A stretch of DNA of 64,000 nt from Atopobiaceae bacterium (GCA_022655215.1 JALCUE010000001.1:310001-374000), one strand, 5' to 3'; counted from the first letter of the stretch, positions 9,280 to 18,033 are shown. Made by a program: numbers and translations. Notes: generated by a model from the letters alone, not told the origin.

Positions 9280-9325
9280 GGACGTGGGCGTCCCACGGGG
9301 GAATGGGGCGCCCACGTCCTTTCTC
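9280..9325 (+). terminator. Rho-independent terminator after the ABC ATPase gene
   Basis: Inverted repeat GGACGTGGGCGTCCC paired with GGGGCGCCCACGTCC (15 pairs with one G-U), 10-nt loop, then TTTCTC. It separates the importer operon from the GH95 gene, whose ribosome binding site follows directly. Confidence 0.75.
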
Positions 9326-9337
9326 GAAGGAGCACAT

Positions 9338-11596
9338 GTGAGCGAGATAGTCTTCGACCGACCGGCCGAGCGCTGGGGTGAGGCGCTGCCCATCGGCAAC
9401 GGCATGCTGGGTGCCATGGTGTTCGGGCGCACGACTACCGAGAGGATCCAGGTCAACGAGGACTCCCTGTGGTGCGGCGGCCGTCGTGAGCGGGTGAATC
9501 CGGCCGCCCTCGCGCGTCTCGACGACGTCCGTGCCCTCCTCAGGCAGGGGAGAGGTGCCGACGCGGAGGAGGAGGCCGCGAGCTCCCTGTACGCGACGCC
9601 TCCCGAGCAGGCCAGATACCAGACGCTCGGGGACGTATGGGTGGGCCTGGCGCCTTCCGATGCGCCCGAGCCCGAGCGCTATCGCCGCTCCCTCGACCTC
9701 GACCGCGCCGTGGGCACGACCTCCTACGTCCTGGACGGTCATCAGGTGACCTGCGAGTGGTTCTCGTCGGCGCCCGCGCATGTGACCGTCCTCCACGTAT
9801 CTTCCGATGCCCCGATGGCCCTCACGGTGTCCCTCTCCCGCGATGGCGCGCCGTGCGACGTCAGCTCCCTCGACGGGGCCGGCCTCGCCCTCACGGGCGT
9901 GGCGGCCGAGGAGGGCGAGCAAGACGGCATGGCCTTCGCCCTCGCGACGAGGCTGGTCACCGAGGCGGGTGTCGCTCGCGCCCAGGGCGGGCGCATCGAG
10001 GCCGAGGGTGTGAGAGAGGCGTCCGTCCTCATCACGGGCAGGACCGCCTTCCGCTCCGCCGATCCCATCGCGTGGTGTCGCTCGACGCTCGACGACGCCG
10101 CGTGCGTGCCCTACGCGAGGCTCCTGTCCGATCACGTGGCGGACCACCGCGCGCTCTTCTCGGCATGCTCCCTCGAGCTCGACGGGACCGATGACGCCGT
10201 CTCGGGCGAGACCACGGCGACGCGTCTCTCGAGGCTTCGCGAGGGGAAGGCCGATCCTGACCTCCTGAGGACCTACTTCGACTACGGACGCTACCTGCTC
10301 GTCTCGTCGAGTCGTGAGGGAAGCCTGCCCGCCAACCTCCAGGGCATCTGGAACGAGGACCTGGACCCGGCCTGGAACTCGCGGTTCACCCTGAACATCA
10401 ACGAGGAGATGAACTACTGGGTGGCCGAGGCCACGGGTCTCGGCTCCCTGCAGCTCCCCCTGCTCGACCTCCTGTGCAGGATGGACGAGCGCGGCCGTGA
10501 CGTGGCGGAGTCCATGTACGGCGCGCGGGGGGCATGCTGCCACCACAACACCGACATCTGGGCCGACTGCGCACCCGTCGATCGCTGGATGCCGGCGACC
10601 ATCTGGCCCATGGGAGGAGTCTGGCTGTGCCTGCATCTGCTGAGCCATCTCGAGTACGCCCATGACGAGGCCCTCTCGCGCAGGTACTATCCCGTGCTTC
10701 GGGACTTCGTCCTCTTCACGATCGACTATCTTGTGCGTGACTCGTCGGGACACTGGACGACGGGTCCGTCGACCTCTCCCGAGAACTCCTACGTGGGCCC
10801 CGATGGCCATGCCACATCCCTGTGCATGGGGCCGACCATGGACCAGGAACTCCTACGCGACCTGTACGAGGGGTTCCTCGCGGTCTCGGAGGAGCTCGGC
10901 GTGGACGATGACGTCGTGCGCGGTGCCTCCATGCGTCTGGTGGGGCTGAGGCCCTTGCAGGTGGGCTCGCACGGCCAGGTCATGGAATGGGTCGAGGACC
11001 TCGAGGAGGTGGAGCCGGGGCACCGTCACCTCTCGCCTCTCTTCGCCCTCTTCCCGGCGGACCAGGTGAGGTATGGCCGGGATGACGAGCTCGTGGAGGC
11101 GTCACGCGTCACCCTGGACCGTAGGCTCGCCAACGGGGGAGGGGCCACAGGCTGGAGTCGTGCCTGGGTGGCCTGCTGTCAGGCGAGGCTCCACGATGCC
11201 GAGGCCGCCTACGAGGCGACGTGCGGTCTTCTCGCCGGATCCGCCATGGACGACCTCCTGAACGCCGACAACCTCCTCGTGGACGACCCCGTCTTCCAGA
11301 TAGACGGCAACCTCGGGGGAGCGCGTGCCATCCTGGAGATGCTCGTCCAGGACCAAGGCGACCTCCTCCGCATCCTGCCCGCGCTCCCGTCCGAGCTCGC
11401 GAGCGGCCGCCTGAGCGGGGTCAGGACCAGGCGCGGGTGCGTGCTCGACATGGCCTGGGAGGCCGGCTCGCTCACGCGGCTCTCCGTCACGGCCACGCGC
11501 GAGGCATCCTTCTCGCTCGAGCTGCCAGGTGTGGAGGCGAAGGAGGTGCGCCTTCCGGTGGGGAGCGCGCTTGCCTTCGACGGTGCGACGGTCTAA
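9338..11596 (+). CDS. Glycoside hydrolase family 95 (alpha-L-fucosidase-type)
   Basis: 752-residue enzyme matching GH95: N-terminal FDRPAERWGEALPIGNGMLG and VNEDSLWCGG, central (alpha/alpha)6-barrel with WNEDLDPAWNSRFTLNIN and NYWVAEATGLG, and C-terminal LLRILPALP. Known GH95 members mainly remove alpha-1,2-linked fucose, some alpha-L-galactose, by inversion. No signal peptide, so it works inside the cell. I chose GTG at 9338 because AAGGAG precedes it by 5 nt; the earlier in-frame start at 9284 lies inside the terminator hairpin. With the GH42 gene upstream it suggests use of fucosylated galactosides such as mucin or milk-type glycans. Confidence 0.9.
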   Translation: MSEIVFDRPAERWGEALPIGNGMLGAMVFGRTTTERIQVNEDSLWCGGRRERVNPAALARLDDVRALLRQGRGADAEEEAASSLYATPPEQARYQTLGDVWVGLAPSDAPEPERYRRSLDLDRAVGTTSYVLDGHQVTCEWFSSAPAHVTVLHVSSDAPMALTVSLSRDGAPCDVSSLDGAGLALTGVAAEEGEQDGMAFALATRLVTEAGVARAQGGRIEAEGVREASVLITGRTAFRSADPIAWCRSTLDDAACVPYARLLSDHVADHRALFSACSLELDGTDDAVSGETTATRLSRLREGKADPDLLRTYFDYGRYLLVSSSREGSLPANLQGIWNEDLDPAWNSRFTLNINEEMNYWVAEATGLGSLQLPLLDLLCRMDERGRDVAESMYGARGACCHHNTDIWADCAPVDRWMPATIWPMGGVWLCLHLLSHLEYAHDEALSRRYYPVLRDFVLFTIDYLVRDSSGHWTTGPSTSPENSYVGPDGHATSLCMGPTMDQELLRDLYEGFLAVSEELGVDDDVVRGASMRLVGLRPLQVGSHGQVMEWVEDLEEVEPGHRHLSPLFALFPADQVRYGRDDELVEASRVTLDRRLANGGGATGWSRAWVACCQARLHDAEAAYEATCGLLAGSAMDDLLNADNLLVDDPVFQIDGNLGGARAILEMLVQDQGDLLRILPALPSELASGRLSGVRTRRGCVLDMAWEAGSLTRLSVTATREASFSLELPGVEAKEVRLPVGSALAFDGATV

Positions 11597-11729
11597 GATA
11601 CTGGACGTTGCGCGGATGGCTCGCGCATCGAAGTGGGACCTCGGTCCCCACCTGCACGGCGCCCACGTGGCAGCTGTCTGGTCAGACAACCTAAGGGCAC
11701 CCACCAGGGCCTCGAATCAGGGAATCTTG

Positions 11730-11767
11730 CCGGAAGCTGCGATATGAGCGGCTCCGGTTTTTTCTTT
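11730..11767 (+). terminator. Leader terminator/attenuator upstream of infC
   Basis: A ten-pair stem with one bulged A (CCGGAAGCTGC with GCGGCTCCGG), 7-nt loop and the T-run TTTTTTCTTT. It lies only about 30-40 nt before infC. It may simply end the GH95 transcript, or it may be the terminator half of an infC-operon attenuator, as known for L20-regulated leaders in Firmicutes. Confidence 0.75.
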
Positions 11768-11805
11768 GCGACGGCAACGTCGCACGTGAGAGGAAGGTGT
11801 CGAAG

Positions 11806-12402
11806 ATAGCAAAGCCCGAAGGTCCCCGCATCAACGAGGAGATCACAGCGAGATCCTGCCGTCTCATCGGCGTCGACGGTGCCCAGCTGGGCCTGTTCGG
11901 CGTGTCCGATGCGCAGCGCGTCGCTGACGATCAGGGTCTCGACCTCGTGGAGATCGCGCCCAACGCCGATCCCCCGGTCTGCAAGGTCATGGACTATGGC
12001 AAGTTCAAGTACGAACAGGCCATGAAGGCCAAGCAGGCCCGCAAGAACCAGGTCAAGGTCGAGATCAAGGAAATGAAGTTCCGCCCCAAGATCGACGTGG
12101 GCGACTACGAGACCAAGAAGGGCCACGTGATGCGCTTCCTCAGGAAGGGCGCGCGCGTGAAGGTCACGATCATGTTCCGCGGTCGTGAGATGGCCCATCC
12201 CGAGCAGGGGCTGAACGTCCTCGAGCGGCTTGCCGCCGACCTCAAGCCCTATGCCACGGTCGAGTCCCAGCCCAAGATGGAGGGACGCAACATGCACATG
12301 CTCGTCGCGCCGATCAAGGGCGCCTTCGACGATGAGCCCGCGGTCGACGTGGACGACTCCGAGAAGGCTACGGCCGACGAGAAGGACAAGAAGGAGAACT
12401 AG
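11806..12402 (+). CDS. infC: Translation initiation factor IF-3
   Basis: Ribosome-associated factor that blocks premature 50S joining and checks start codons. About 198 residues: N-domain [15 protein letters not shown], linker KQARKNQ, C-domain KEMKFRPKI and GREMAHPE, then an acidic-basic tail. The start is notable. The only standard codon, GTG at 11797, overlaps the Shine-Dalgarno GAGAGGAAGG (11788-11797). An ATA at 11806 has ideal spacing, and infC is known for non-canonical AUU-type starts used in autoregulation. If the GTG is used the protein gains three residues. First gene of infC-rpmI-rplT. Confidence 0.93.
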   Translation: MAKPEGPRINEEITARSCRLIGVDGAQLGLFGVSDAQRVADDQGLDLVEIAPNADPPVCKVMDYGKFKYEQAMKAKQARKNQVKVEIKEMKFRPKIDVGDYETKKGHVMRFLRKGARVKVTIMFRGREMAHPEQGLNVLERLAADLKPYATVESQPKMEGRNMHMLVAPIKGAFDDEPAVDVDDSEKATADEKDKKEN

Positions 12403-12403
12403 C

Positions 12404-12598
12404 ATGCCCAAGATGAAGACGCACAAGGGTACGGCCAAGCGCTTCCGCCGCACCGGCACCGGCAAGATCATGCGCGCCAAGGCCTTCAAGAGCCACATCC
12501 TCACCAAGAAGAGCCCCAAGCGCATCCGTGGCTTCCGCCAGGAGACCGAGCTCGCCCATTCCGACGAGAAGGTAATCTCCTCTCGTCTCGGCAAGTAA
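12404..12598 (+). CDS. rpmI: 50S ribosomal protein L35
   Basis: 64-residue basic protein of the large ribosomal subunit. It starts [18 protein letters not shown] and contains [17 protein letters not shown], diagnostic of bL35. The ATG follows the infC stop by one base, with AAGGAGAAC at the end of infC as ribosome binding site, so the two are translationally linked. Part of the usual infC-rpmI-rplT operon. Confidence 0.97.
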   Translation: MPKMKTHKGTAKRFRRTGTGKIMRAKAFKSHILTKKSPKRIRGFRQETELAHSDEKVISSRLGK

Positions 12599-12646
12599 CG
12601 CGCAGCAACGCGTTCCAAACGTTCATTCACTAGGAGTTGATTCAAC

Positions 12647-13012
12647 ATGGCACGAGTCAAGCGCGCAGTTGCCGCGAAGAAGAAGCGTCGTACCGTCGTC
12701 GAGCGTTCCAAGGGCTATTACGGCACCTCCTCCCGCACCTATCGCGGGATGAAGGAGCAGGTCCAGCACTCGCTGCAGTACCAGTACCGTGACCGTCGCA
12801 ACAAGAAGCGTGACATCCGCAAGCTCTGGATCCAGCGCATCAACGCCGCGGCCCGCATCAACGGCATGAGCTACTCCACGTTCATGCATGGCCTGAAGCT
12901 CGCTGGCGTCGAGCTCGACCGCAAGGTCCTCTCGCAGATCGCCTACGAGGATCCCACGAGCTTCGCCGACCTCGCCGAGGTCTCCAAGAAGGCCATCGCG
13001 GCGGCCGAGTAG
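12647..13012 (+). CDS. rplT: 50S ribosomal protein L20
   Basis: 121-residue bL20, an early 23S rRNA assembly protein and, in several bacteria, the repressor of its own operon. It starts [15 protein letters not shown] and contains [19 protein letters not shown] and AYEDP, all family hallmarks. The ATG at 12647 is preceded by TAGGAGTTGATT. Last gene of the operon; a strong hairpin follows. Confidence 0.97.
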   Translation: MARVKRAVAAKKKRRTVVERSKGYYGTSSRTYRGMKEQVQHSLQYQYRDRRNKKRDIRKLWIQRINAAARINGMSYSTFMHGLKLAGVELDRKVLSQIAYEDPTSFADLAEVSKKAIAAAE

Positions 13013-13057
13013 CCACCGCCTCCGTGACCTCGCGTCACGGATACATGCACGTCGCCT

Positions 13058-13098
13058 GATCGGGGCGCCTGTCGGAGACGACGGGCGCCCCGATTCTC
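13058..13098 (+). terminator. Terminator after rplT
   Basis: Perfect 11-bp repeat ATCGGGGCGCC / GGCGCCCCGAT around a 14-nt loop, followed by TCTCAT. Weak T-tract, but the position after rplT and before a convergent gene fits termination. Confidence 0.7.
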
Positions 13099-13154
13099 AT
13101 GCGGTCCCATGCGAATGTGTCATGTAGGGCGCGTGCCGGGGAGGGGAGGGAGAC

Positions 13155-14417
13155 CTACTCGTCGGAGCCGTTGGTCTCGTCGTCGGGCTGGTCGTCCGAC
13201 TCGTGTCCGCCATGGATCCGCTCGCGGAGCTCCTCATGGCGCTCCTCGCGCCTCTCCTCGGCGGCGTCCCTCTCCTCCGCGAAGGCGGGGTCCTCCGGCG
13301 TCACGATGGTGTCCTCGCCGGTCTTGTCGTCATAGTGGTGGCGCAGGACCGGCTCGAAGAGATGGAGCCGCATGGCGAAGCCTGCCGATGCGGCGATGAG
13401 CAGCGCGAAGATGATGACGCGCGGCCATACCTCGACCTGGGTCATGAGGAACGAGCCGAGGCAGAGCAGCGCGGTCCACGCGTACATGAGCAGGACGGCC
13501 TGGCGCTGGTCGAACCCCTCATGGATGAGACGATGGTGTATGTGGCCCTTGTCGGCATGGCTCACGCTCACGTGCGCCCTCTTGCGGCGGATGATGGCCG
13601 AGAAGGTGTCCATGATGGGGATCCCCGCGATGAGCAGCGGCAGGATGATCGTGGTGAGCCCGGCGACGCGCGTGACGTTCAGGAGCGAGATCGTGCCGAG
13701 CGCGAAGCCCAGCAGGAGCGACCCGGAGTCACCCAGGAAGATGGATGCCGGATGGAAGTTGTAGCAGAGGAACCCGAGCGTGGCACCAGCGAGCGCGATG
13801 GAGAGCGCCGCCGCGTCGAGCCTTCCCGCGAGACTCGCCAGCACGAACATCGTGATGCTCGAGATGCAGGTGATGCCCGTGGCGAGGCCGTCGAGGCCGT
13901 CGATGAGGTTGATGATGTTCACGTATGCCACGAGGTAGATGACGGTTATGGGATAGGTGAGCCATCCCAACGTGACCTCCCCGCCCACGAACGGGTTCAC
14001 GATGTCGCCGATGACGAGACCACCGCTCACGGCCACGACAGCCGCCGCGACCTGGCCGAGCAGCTTGGGGAGGGGCTTGAGCTGGATCATGTCATCGACG
14101 AGACCGGTCACGAAGATGATGAGGAAGGCGAGTGCGAGGCGATAGTAGTCGACCGTCATGCGCGGGGACGGCACGAGCACGACGGGCCAGTGGAAACGGG
14201 TGGTCCCGACGTACTGGACGGCCACGGCCACGGCGAGGGCGAGGAAGATCGCGATGCCGCCCATGCGCGGGATGGGCCTCTTGTTTATGCGTCGTGCGCT
14301 GGGGTAGTCGACGGCGTCGAGCTTCCAGGCGATCTTGCGCGCGAGGGGAGTGGTGAGGACCGCCGTGGCGAGGGCCGCGACGAACAGGCTCACATAGGGC
14401 ACCCACCAATCAACCAA
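13155..14417 (-). CDS. Polyprenyl-phosphate GlcNAc-1-phosphate transferase (WecA/TagO type)
   Basis: Membrane enzyme of the MraY/WecA family that transfers a sugar-1-phosphate, probably GlcNAc-1-P, to undecaprenyl phosphate, the first step of a cell-wall glycan. About ten hydrophobic helices. Motifs: DYPSARRINKRPIPRMGG, GLVDDMIQLKPLPKLLGQ, NIINLIDGLDGLATG, FLGDSGS and the WecA-type HIHHRL. The C-terminal 60 residues are a charged tail rich in Glu, Asp and Arg. I place the start at TTG 14417, just before VDWWVPYVSLF; upstream ATG 14489 and TTG 14534 would run into the divergent gene's leader. Start uncertain. Confidence 0.88.
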   Translation of the reverse strand: MVDWWVPYVSLFVAALATAVLTTPLARKIAWKLDAVDYPSARRINKRPIPRMGGIAIFLALAVAVAVQYVGTTRFHWPVVLVPSPRMTVDYYRLALAFLIIFVTGLVDDMIQLKPLPKLLGQVAAAVVAVSGGLVIGDIVNPFVGGEVTLGWLTYPITVIYLVAYVNIINLIDGLDGLATGITCISSITMFVLASLAGRLDAAALSIALAGATLGFLCYNFHPASIFLGDSGSLLLGFALGTISLLNVTRVAGLTTIILPLLIAGIPIMDTFSAIIRRKRAHVSVSHADKGHIHHRLIHEGFDQRQAVLLMYAWTALLCLGSFLMTQVEVWPRVIIFALLIAASAGFAMRLHLFEPVLRHHYDDKTGEDTIVTPEDPAFAEERDAAEERREERHEELRERIHGGHESDDQPDDETNGSDE

Positions 14418-14605
14418 GAGACGACCCCCGTGTCGTTTGCATGCCACGTCGACATGCTCTGAACATGATACCCGATGAACCTCTCCCATGCCGAAGCAGG
14501 ACCATTGCCGTGGTCCATGCCCCTTCCTCCGCAATCGCGCGGCGGATGATGGGTATGCATGGTCGAGTGGGTGCGAAGGGTCGCACCTCCGGAGGGAGGC
14601 CTGAC

Positions 14606-16048
14606 GTGGTCGACGTCGTGGTGATCGGCGCGGGCATCGCAGGGTGTGCCGTGGCTCGCGAGCTCATGCGCCATGACCTCACGGTGGAGGTCTTCGAGGC
14701 CGGCTATGACCTCGCATGTGGCGCCTCCCGAACGAACAGCGGCATCGTCCACGGCGGCTATGACCCCGAGCCCGGCAGCGCCAAGGCGCGTTACAACGTG
14801 GCCGGCGCGCGTCTCATACCGTCGCTGGCCGAGGAGCTGGGATTTCGCTACGTGGCGAACGGTTCGTTGGTGGTGGCTCTCGATGAGGACGACCTACCGC
14901 GTGTGGAAGAGCTCGTCGATCGCGGCCACGCCAACGGTGTCGACCACGTGAGGGCGATATCGGCCGATGAGCTGCGATCCCTCGAACCCAACGTCAACCC
15001 CGCCGCGCTCGGTGCCCTGCTCTGCGAGTCCTCCGGCATATGCGACCCGTTCGGAATGACGGTCGCCTTCGCCGAGAACGCCGCCGCGAACGGCGCTCGG
15101 TTCCACTTCGAGAGTCCCGTGGAAGGCGTGCGTCATGCCGATGACGGCCAGGGGTGGCTGGTGAGCGTCTCCGGCCGTGACGTGCACGCCCGTTGCGTGG
15201 TGAACGCCGCCGGCGTGGGTGCCATGGCGATCCACGACCAGGTAAGCGCCGACAAGATCGCGAGCAGACCTCGTGCCGGCGAGTACGTCCTGCTCAGCCG
15301 TGACATGGGGACGACCTTCTCGCACACGATGTTCCGCGTGCCCGGACCTGCCGGCAAAGGTGTGCTCGTGAGCCCCACCGTGGAGGGCAACCTCATCGTG
15401 GGACCGGATGCCCAGGACAGGACCTGCGCGAGCGACACCTGGACCACCCCCGAGGGTCTCGCCTGGGTGGTCGACAAGGCCCACGACCTCTGGCCCGGCT
15501 ACGACCGCCGCCAGGTCATCGTCAACTTCTGCGGGGTGAGGCCATCGGGCGACGATGGCGACTTCGTCATAGGCGAGCCTGACGACGCCCCGGGCTTCTA
15601 CGACATCGCCGCCTTCGACTCGCCGGGGCTCACCTCGGCCCCCGCCGTGGCGGCAGACATCGCCTCGCGCGTGGCCGATCGCCTCGGCGCTGCGCCCAAC
15701 CCGACGTTCGACGGCCATCGTGAACGTCCCCTGCGCTTCATCGAGATGGACGAGGCCGAACGTACGGCCGCCATCGCGGCCGACCCCCTGTTCGCGCACA
15801 TCGTCTGCCGCTGCGAGCAGGTGAGCGAGGCCGAGGTCCTCGCGGCGATACACGCACCCATCCCAGCCACCACGGTGACCGGCGTGAAGAGACGATGCCG
15901 CGCGGGCACGGGGAAGTGCCAGGGAGGCTTCTGCGAGCCGCTCGTGGCCGAGATCATCAGCAGGGAGTGCGGCATCCCCCTCGAGGACGTGAGACTCGAG
16001 GGACCCGGCTCGGAGGTCGCCCCTTGGGCGATCGGGGAGGTGCGCTGA
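14606..16048 (+). CDS. GlpA-like FAD oxidoreductase with BFD [2Fe-2S] domain
   Basis: About 480 residues. N-terminal FAD site VVVIGAGIAGCAVAREL, DAO-type fold with ASRTNSGIVHGGYD, and C-terminal bacterioferritin-associated-ferredoxin domain with CRCEQ and CQGGFC, expected to hold an iron-sulfur cluster. This architecture is shared by anaerobic glycerol-3-phosphate dehydrogenases (GlpA type) and related 2-hydroxyacid oxidoreductases. GTG 14606 is chosen because GGAGGGAGG lies 6 nt upstream; an in-frame ATG at 14441 lacks this. Its stop overlaps the next ATG (TGATG). Substrate is inferred, glycerol-3-phosphate being the best guess. Confidence 0.85.
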   Translation: MVDVVVIGAGIAGCAVARELMRHDLTVEVFEAGYDLACGASRTNSGIVHGGYDPEPGSAKARYNVAGARLIPSLAEELGFRYVANGSLVVALDEDDLPRVEELVDRGHANGVDHVRAISADELRSLEPNVNPAALGALLCESSGICDPFGMTVAFAENAAANGARFHFESPVEGVRHADDGQGWLVSVSGRDVHARCVVNAAGVGAMAIHDQVSADKIASRPRAGEYVLLSRDMGTTFSHTMFRVPGPAGKGVLVSPTVEGNLIVGPDAQDRTCASDTWTTPEGLAWVVDKAHDLWPGYDRRQVIVNFCGVRPSGDDGDFVIGEPDDAPGFYDIAAFDSPGLTSAPAVAADIASRVADRLGAAPNPTFDGHRERPLRFIEMDEAERTAAIAADPLFAHIVCRCEQVSEAEVLAAIHAPIPATTVTGVKRRCRAGTGKCQGGFCEPLVAEIISRECGIPLEDVRLEGPGSEVAPWAIGEVR

Positions 16049-17352
16049 TGAGGACCACTCCATGCGGCCATGATGACGGCTCCGACGTGATCGTGGTGGG
16101 AGGTGGCGCCGCGGGCCTTGCGGCGGCATCGGCCGCTGCCTCGGACGGCGCGACCGTCACCCTCGTGGAACGTGAGGGACATCTCGGCGGCATCCTCCAA
16201 CAGTGCATCCACAACGGGTTCGGGCTCCATCGCTTCGGCGAGGAGCTCACGGGTCCGGAGTATGCCGCGCGCGATGCGCGCATGGTCGAGGCGGATCCGT
16301 CCATCCGGGTGCTCATGGACACGTCGGTCCTCGCGGTCGATGGCGATGACGATGCCTTCGACGTGACCCTCGTCGGTCCCGAGGTGGGGATGGCGCACAT
16401 GAGCGCCCGCTCCGTGGTGTTCGCCTGCGGGAGTCGCGAGAGGGGCCGTGGCGCCATAGGCATCGCGGGCTCGAGACCTGCTGGTGTCTACACCGCGGGT
16501 TCGGCGCAGCGGCTCTGCAACTGTGACGGCGCGCTCGTGGGCAGGCGCGTGGTGGTTCTCGGCTCGGGCGACATCGGCCTGATCATGGCACGCAGGATGA
16601 CCTGGCAGGGGGCTCACGTGCTCATGGTGTGCGAGCTCGCGAGCGAGCCCGGTGGCCTCAGGCGCAACATAGCGCAGTGCCTGGACGACAACTCCATCCC
16701 CCTGCATCTGTCCACGACGGTCACGCGGGTGTTCGGCCATGATCGTCTCGAGGCCGTCGAGATAGCCGACGTCGACCCTCGGACCCTCGTACCCGTCCCC
16801 GGCACCGAGCGACGCGTCGAGTGCGACACCTTGCTCCTCTCGGTCGGACTCATCCCCGAGAACGCCGTCATCACCGCCACCGGAGCCGAGATCGACCAGA
16901 CCACCGGTGGACCTGCCGTGGACGAGTCCCTCGAGACCTCGGTCCCAGGCGTCTTCGTGGCTGGAAACGAGCTCCACGTGCACGACCTCGTGGACTTCGT
17001 GAGCGAGGAGGGCGGCGCCGCAGGCCATGCCGCCGCAGCCCATGCGCTCGGCGATGCCGACCGCGATGCCGCCCCCACATGGGTGCGGGTCACGAAGGGG
17101 GAGGGCGTCGGCTCGCTCACCCCACAGCGTCTGCGCGACCCGGCCGATGAGGTGACGCTGAGGCTGCGCGTACGCTCGCGCATGACCGATGCCGTCATCT
17201 CCATCATGAGCGGGGACGCCGTCGTGAAGAGGGTCCGCAAGCGCGTGGTGGTCCCGTCCGAGATGCAGACCGTCCGGCTCACGCCGGCTGACCTCGCACC
17301 CGTGACCGGCGACCTCGTCGTGTCCTGCTCGGAGAGGGAGGGGGTCGAGTAG
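16048..17352 (+). CDS. NAD(P)/FAD-dependent oxidoreductase, partner of GlpA-like protein
   Basis: 434 residues with two dinucleotide-binding sites: FAD motif VIVVGGGAAGLAAASAA near residue 14 and a second, NAD(P)-type VVVLGSGDIGLIMARR around 170-190, plus the closing motif GVFVAGNELHVHDLVD. It resembles the second subunit of FAD/BFD/DUF1667 oxidoreductase sets. Probably passes electrons between the GlpA-like subunit and NAD(P) or another carrier. Translation is coupled to its neighbours: it overlaps the upstream stop and the DUF1667 gene follows within 2 bp. A run of Cys (CIHNGFG, LCNCDG) may be redox active. Confidence 0.85.
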   Translation: MRTTPCGHDDGSDVIVVGGGAAGLAAASAAASDGATVTLVEREGHLGGILQQCIHNGFGLHRFGEELTGPEYAARDARMVEADPSIRVLMDTSVLAVDGDDDAFDVTLVGPEVGMAHMSARSVVFACGSRERGRGAIGIAGSRPAGVYTAGSAQRLCNCDGALVGRRVVVLGSGDIGLIMARRMTWQGAHVLMVCELASEPGGLRRNIAQCLDDNSIPLHLSTTVTRVFGHDRLEAVEIADVDPRTLVPVPGTERRVECDTLLLSVGLIPENAVITATGAEIDQTTGGPAVDESLETSVPGVFVAGNELHVHDLVDFVSEEGGAAGHAAAAHALGDADRDAAPTWVRVTKGEGVGSLTPQRLRDPADEVTLRLRVRSRMTDAVISIMSGDAVVKRVRKRVVVPSEMQTVRLTPADLAPVTGDLVVSCSEREGVE

Positions 17353-17353
17353 C

Positions 17354-17719
17354 ATGTCCGACGTGGAAAGGCGTGAGTTCACCTGCGTCCGATGCCCGAT
17401 GGGCTGCTCGCTCACGGTCAGCCTGGACGATGGCGTCGTGACGGACGTCACGGGCAACGGCTGTCCTCGCGGGCATGCTTACGGCGAGCATGAGGCGACG
17501 CATCCCGAACGCGTCGTGACCTCCCTCGTGAGGGTCGCAGGCGACTTCCGCCCCGTGAGCGTGAAGACCGTCTCCCCCGTCCCGAAGGAGTGCGTGGCCG
17601 ACGTGCTCGCGGCCGTCGCCGCCACCACCGTCGAGCCGCCCGTCTCCATAGGTGACGTGCTCGTCCCCGACGTCTGTGGCACGGGTGTCGACGTCGTGGC
17701 GACTCGAGCGAGCGCTTGA
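17354..17719 (+). CDS. DUF1667 protein, small Cys-rich oxidoreductase subunit
   Basis: 121 residues. Four Cys in the pattern CVRCPMGC (11, 14, 18) and GNGCPRGH (37) suggest a metal or iron-sulfur site; then HEATHPERVVTSLVRV, the DUF1667 hallmark. These small proteins accompany GlpA-like/FAD oxidoreductase pairs in many anaerobes; their role is not defined but an electron-transfer subunit is likely. Third and last gene of the cassette, starting 2 bp after the previous stop. Confidence 0.85.
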   Translation: MSDVERREFTCVRCPMGCSLTVSLDDGVVTDVTGNGCPRGHAYGEHEATHPERVVTSLVRVAGDFRPVSVKTVSPVPKECVADVLAAVAATTVEPPVSIGDVLVPDVCGTGVDVVATRASA

Positions 17720-17727
17720 AGTCAAGA

Positions 17728-17756
17728 CTGGATTCGGCCCGGATTGCCCGTATAGT
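17728..17756 (+). promoter_or_regulatory. Candidate sigma-70-type promoter for 6S RNA
   Basis: -35-like CTGGAT (17728), 17-nt spacer, -10 TATAGT (17751). The predicted transcription start, about 17763-17764, coincides with the first base of the closing stem of the 6S-like RNA. Confidence 0.6.
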
Positions 17757-17763
17757 TGGTGGT

Positions 17764-17925
17764 GTCGTCCCCCGCGGTACAAACTGGGTGAACCGACGAG
17801 TTTTTTGAGGGAGTCCGTATCTCGTACCTAGTACAGGTATCCTCCGTTGCTGAGGAAGCTGGAACGGGCGATCGAGGACACCCACCTTATGGAGGTGGGT
17901 TCATTTCTATACCGCGGGGGCGACG
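17764..17925 (+). ncRNA. ssrS: Probable 6S RNA
   Basis: About 162 nt. The ends GTCGTCCCCCGCGGTA (17764) and TACCGCGGGGGCGAC (17910) form a near-perfect 15-bp closing stem with one bulge. Inside are a terminal hairpin (TACCT-AGTAC-AGGTA) and a 3' side segment GACACCCACC...GGTGGGTTCATTTC that mirrors the conserved E. coli 6S element CACATTCACCTTGAACC...GGGTTCAAGGG. No ORF occupies the stretch. 6S RNA mimics an open promoter and binds housekeeping RNA polymerase holoenzyme, mainly in stationary phase. The class assignment is from structure and motif memory; a covariance-model search would settle it. Confidence 0.78.
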
Positions 17926-18033
17926 CTGTCATGTCCGCCGTCCACCATGTCCGACACCGTTTCCGCATGGCCTCCGCCATCCGTTGACACCCGGCCTGCG
18001 GACTGCGAGAATGACACCCGCACGTGAACGTCC

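Noticed and set aside
11630-11660. T-box-like GTGGGACC segment in the infC leader
   Set aside because: The conserved T-box bulge and specifier arrangement are absent, and infC is not a typical T-box target.
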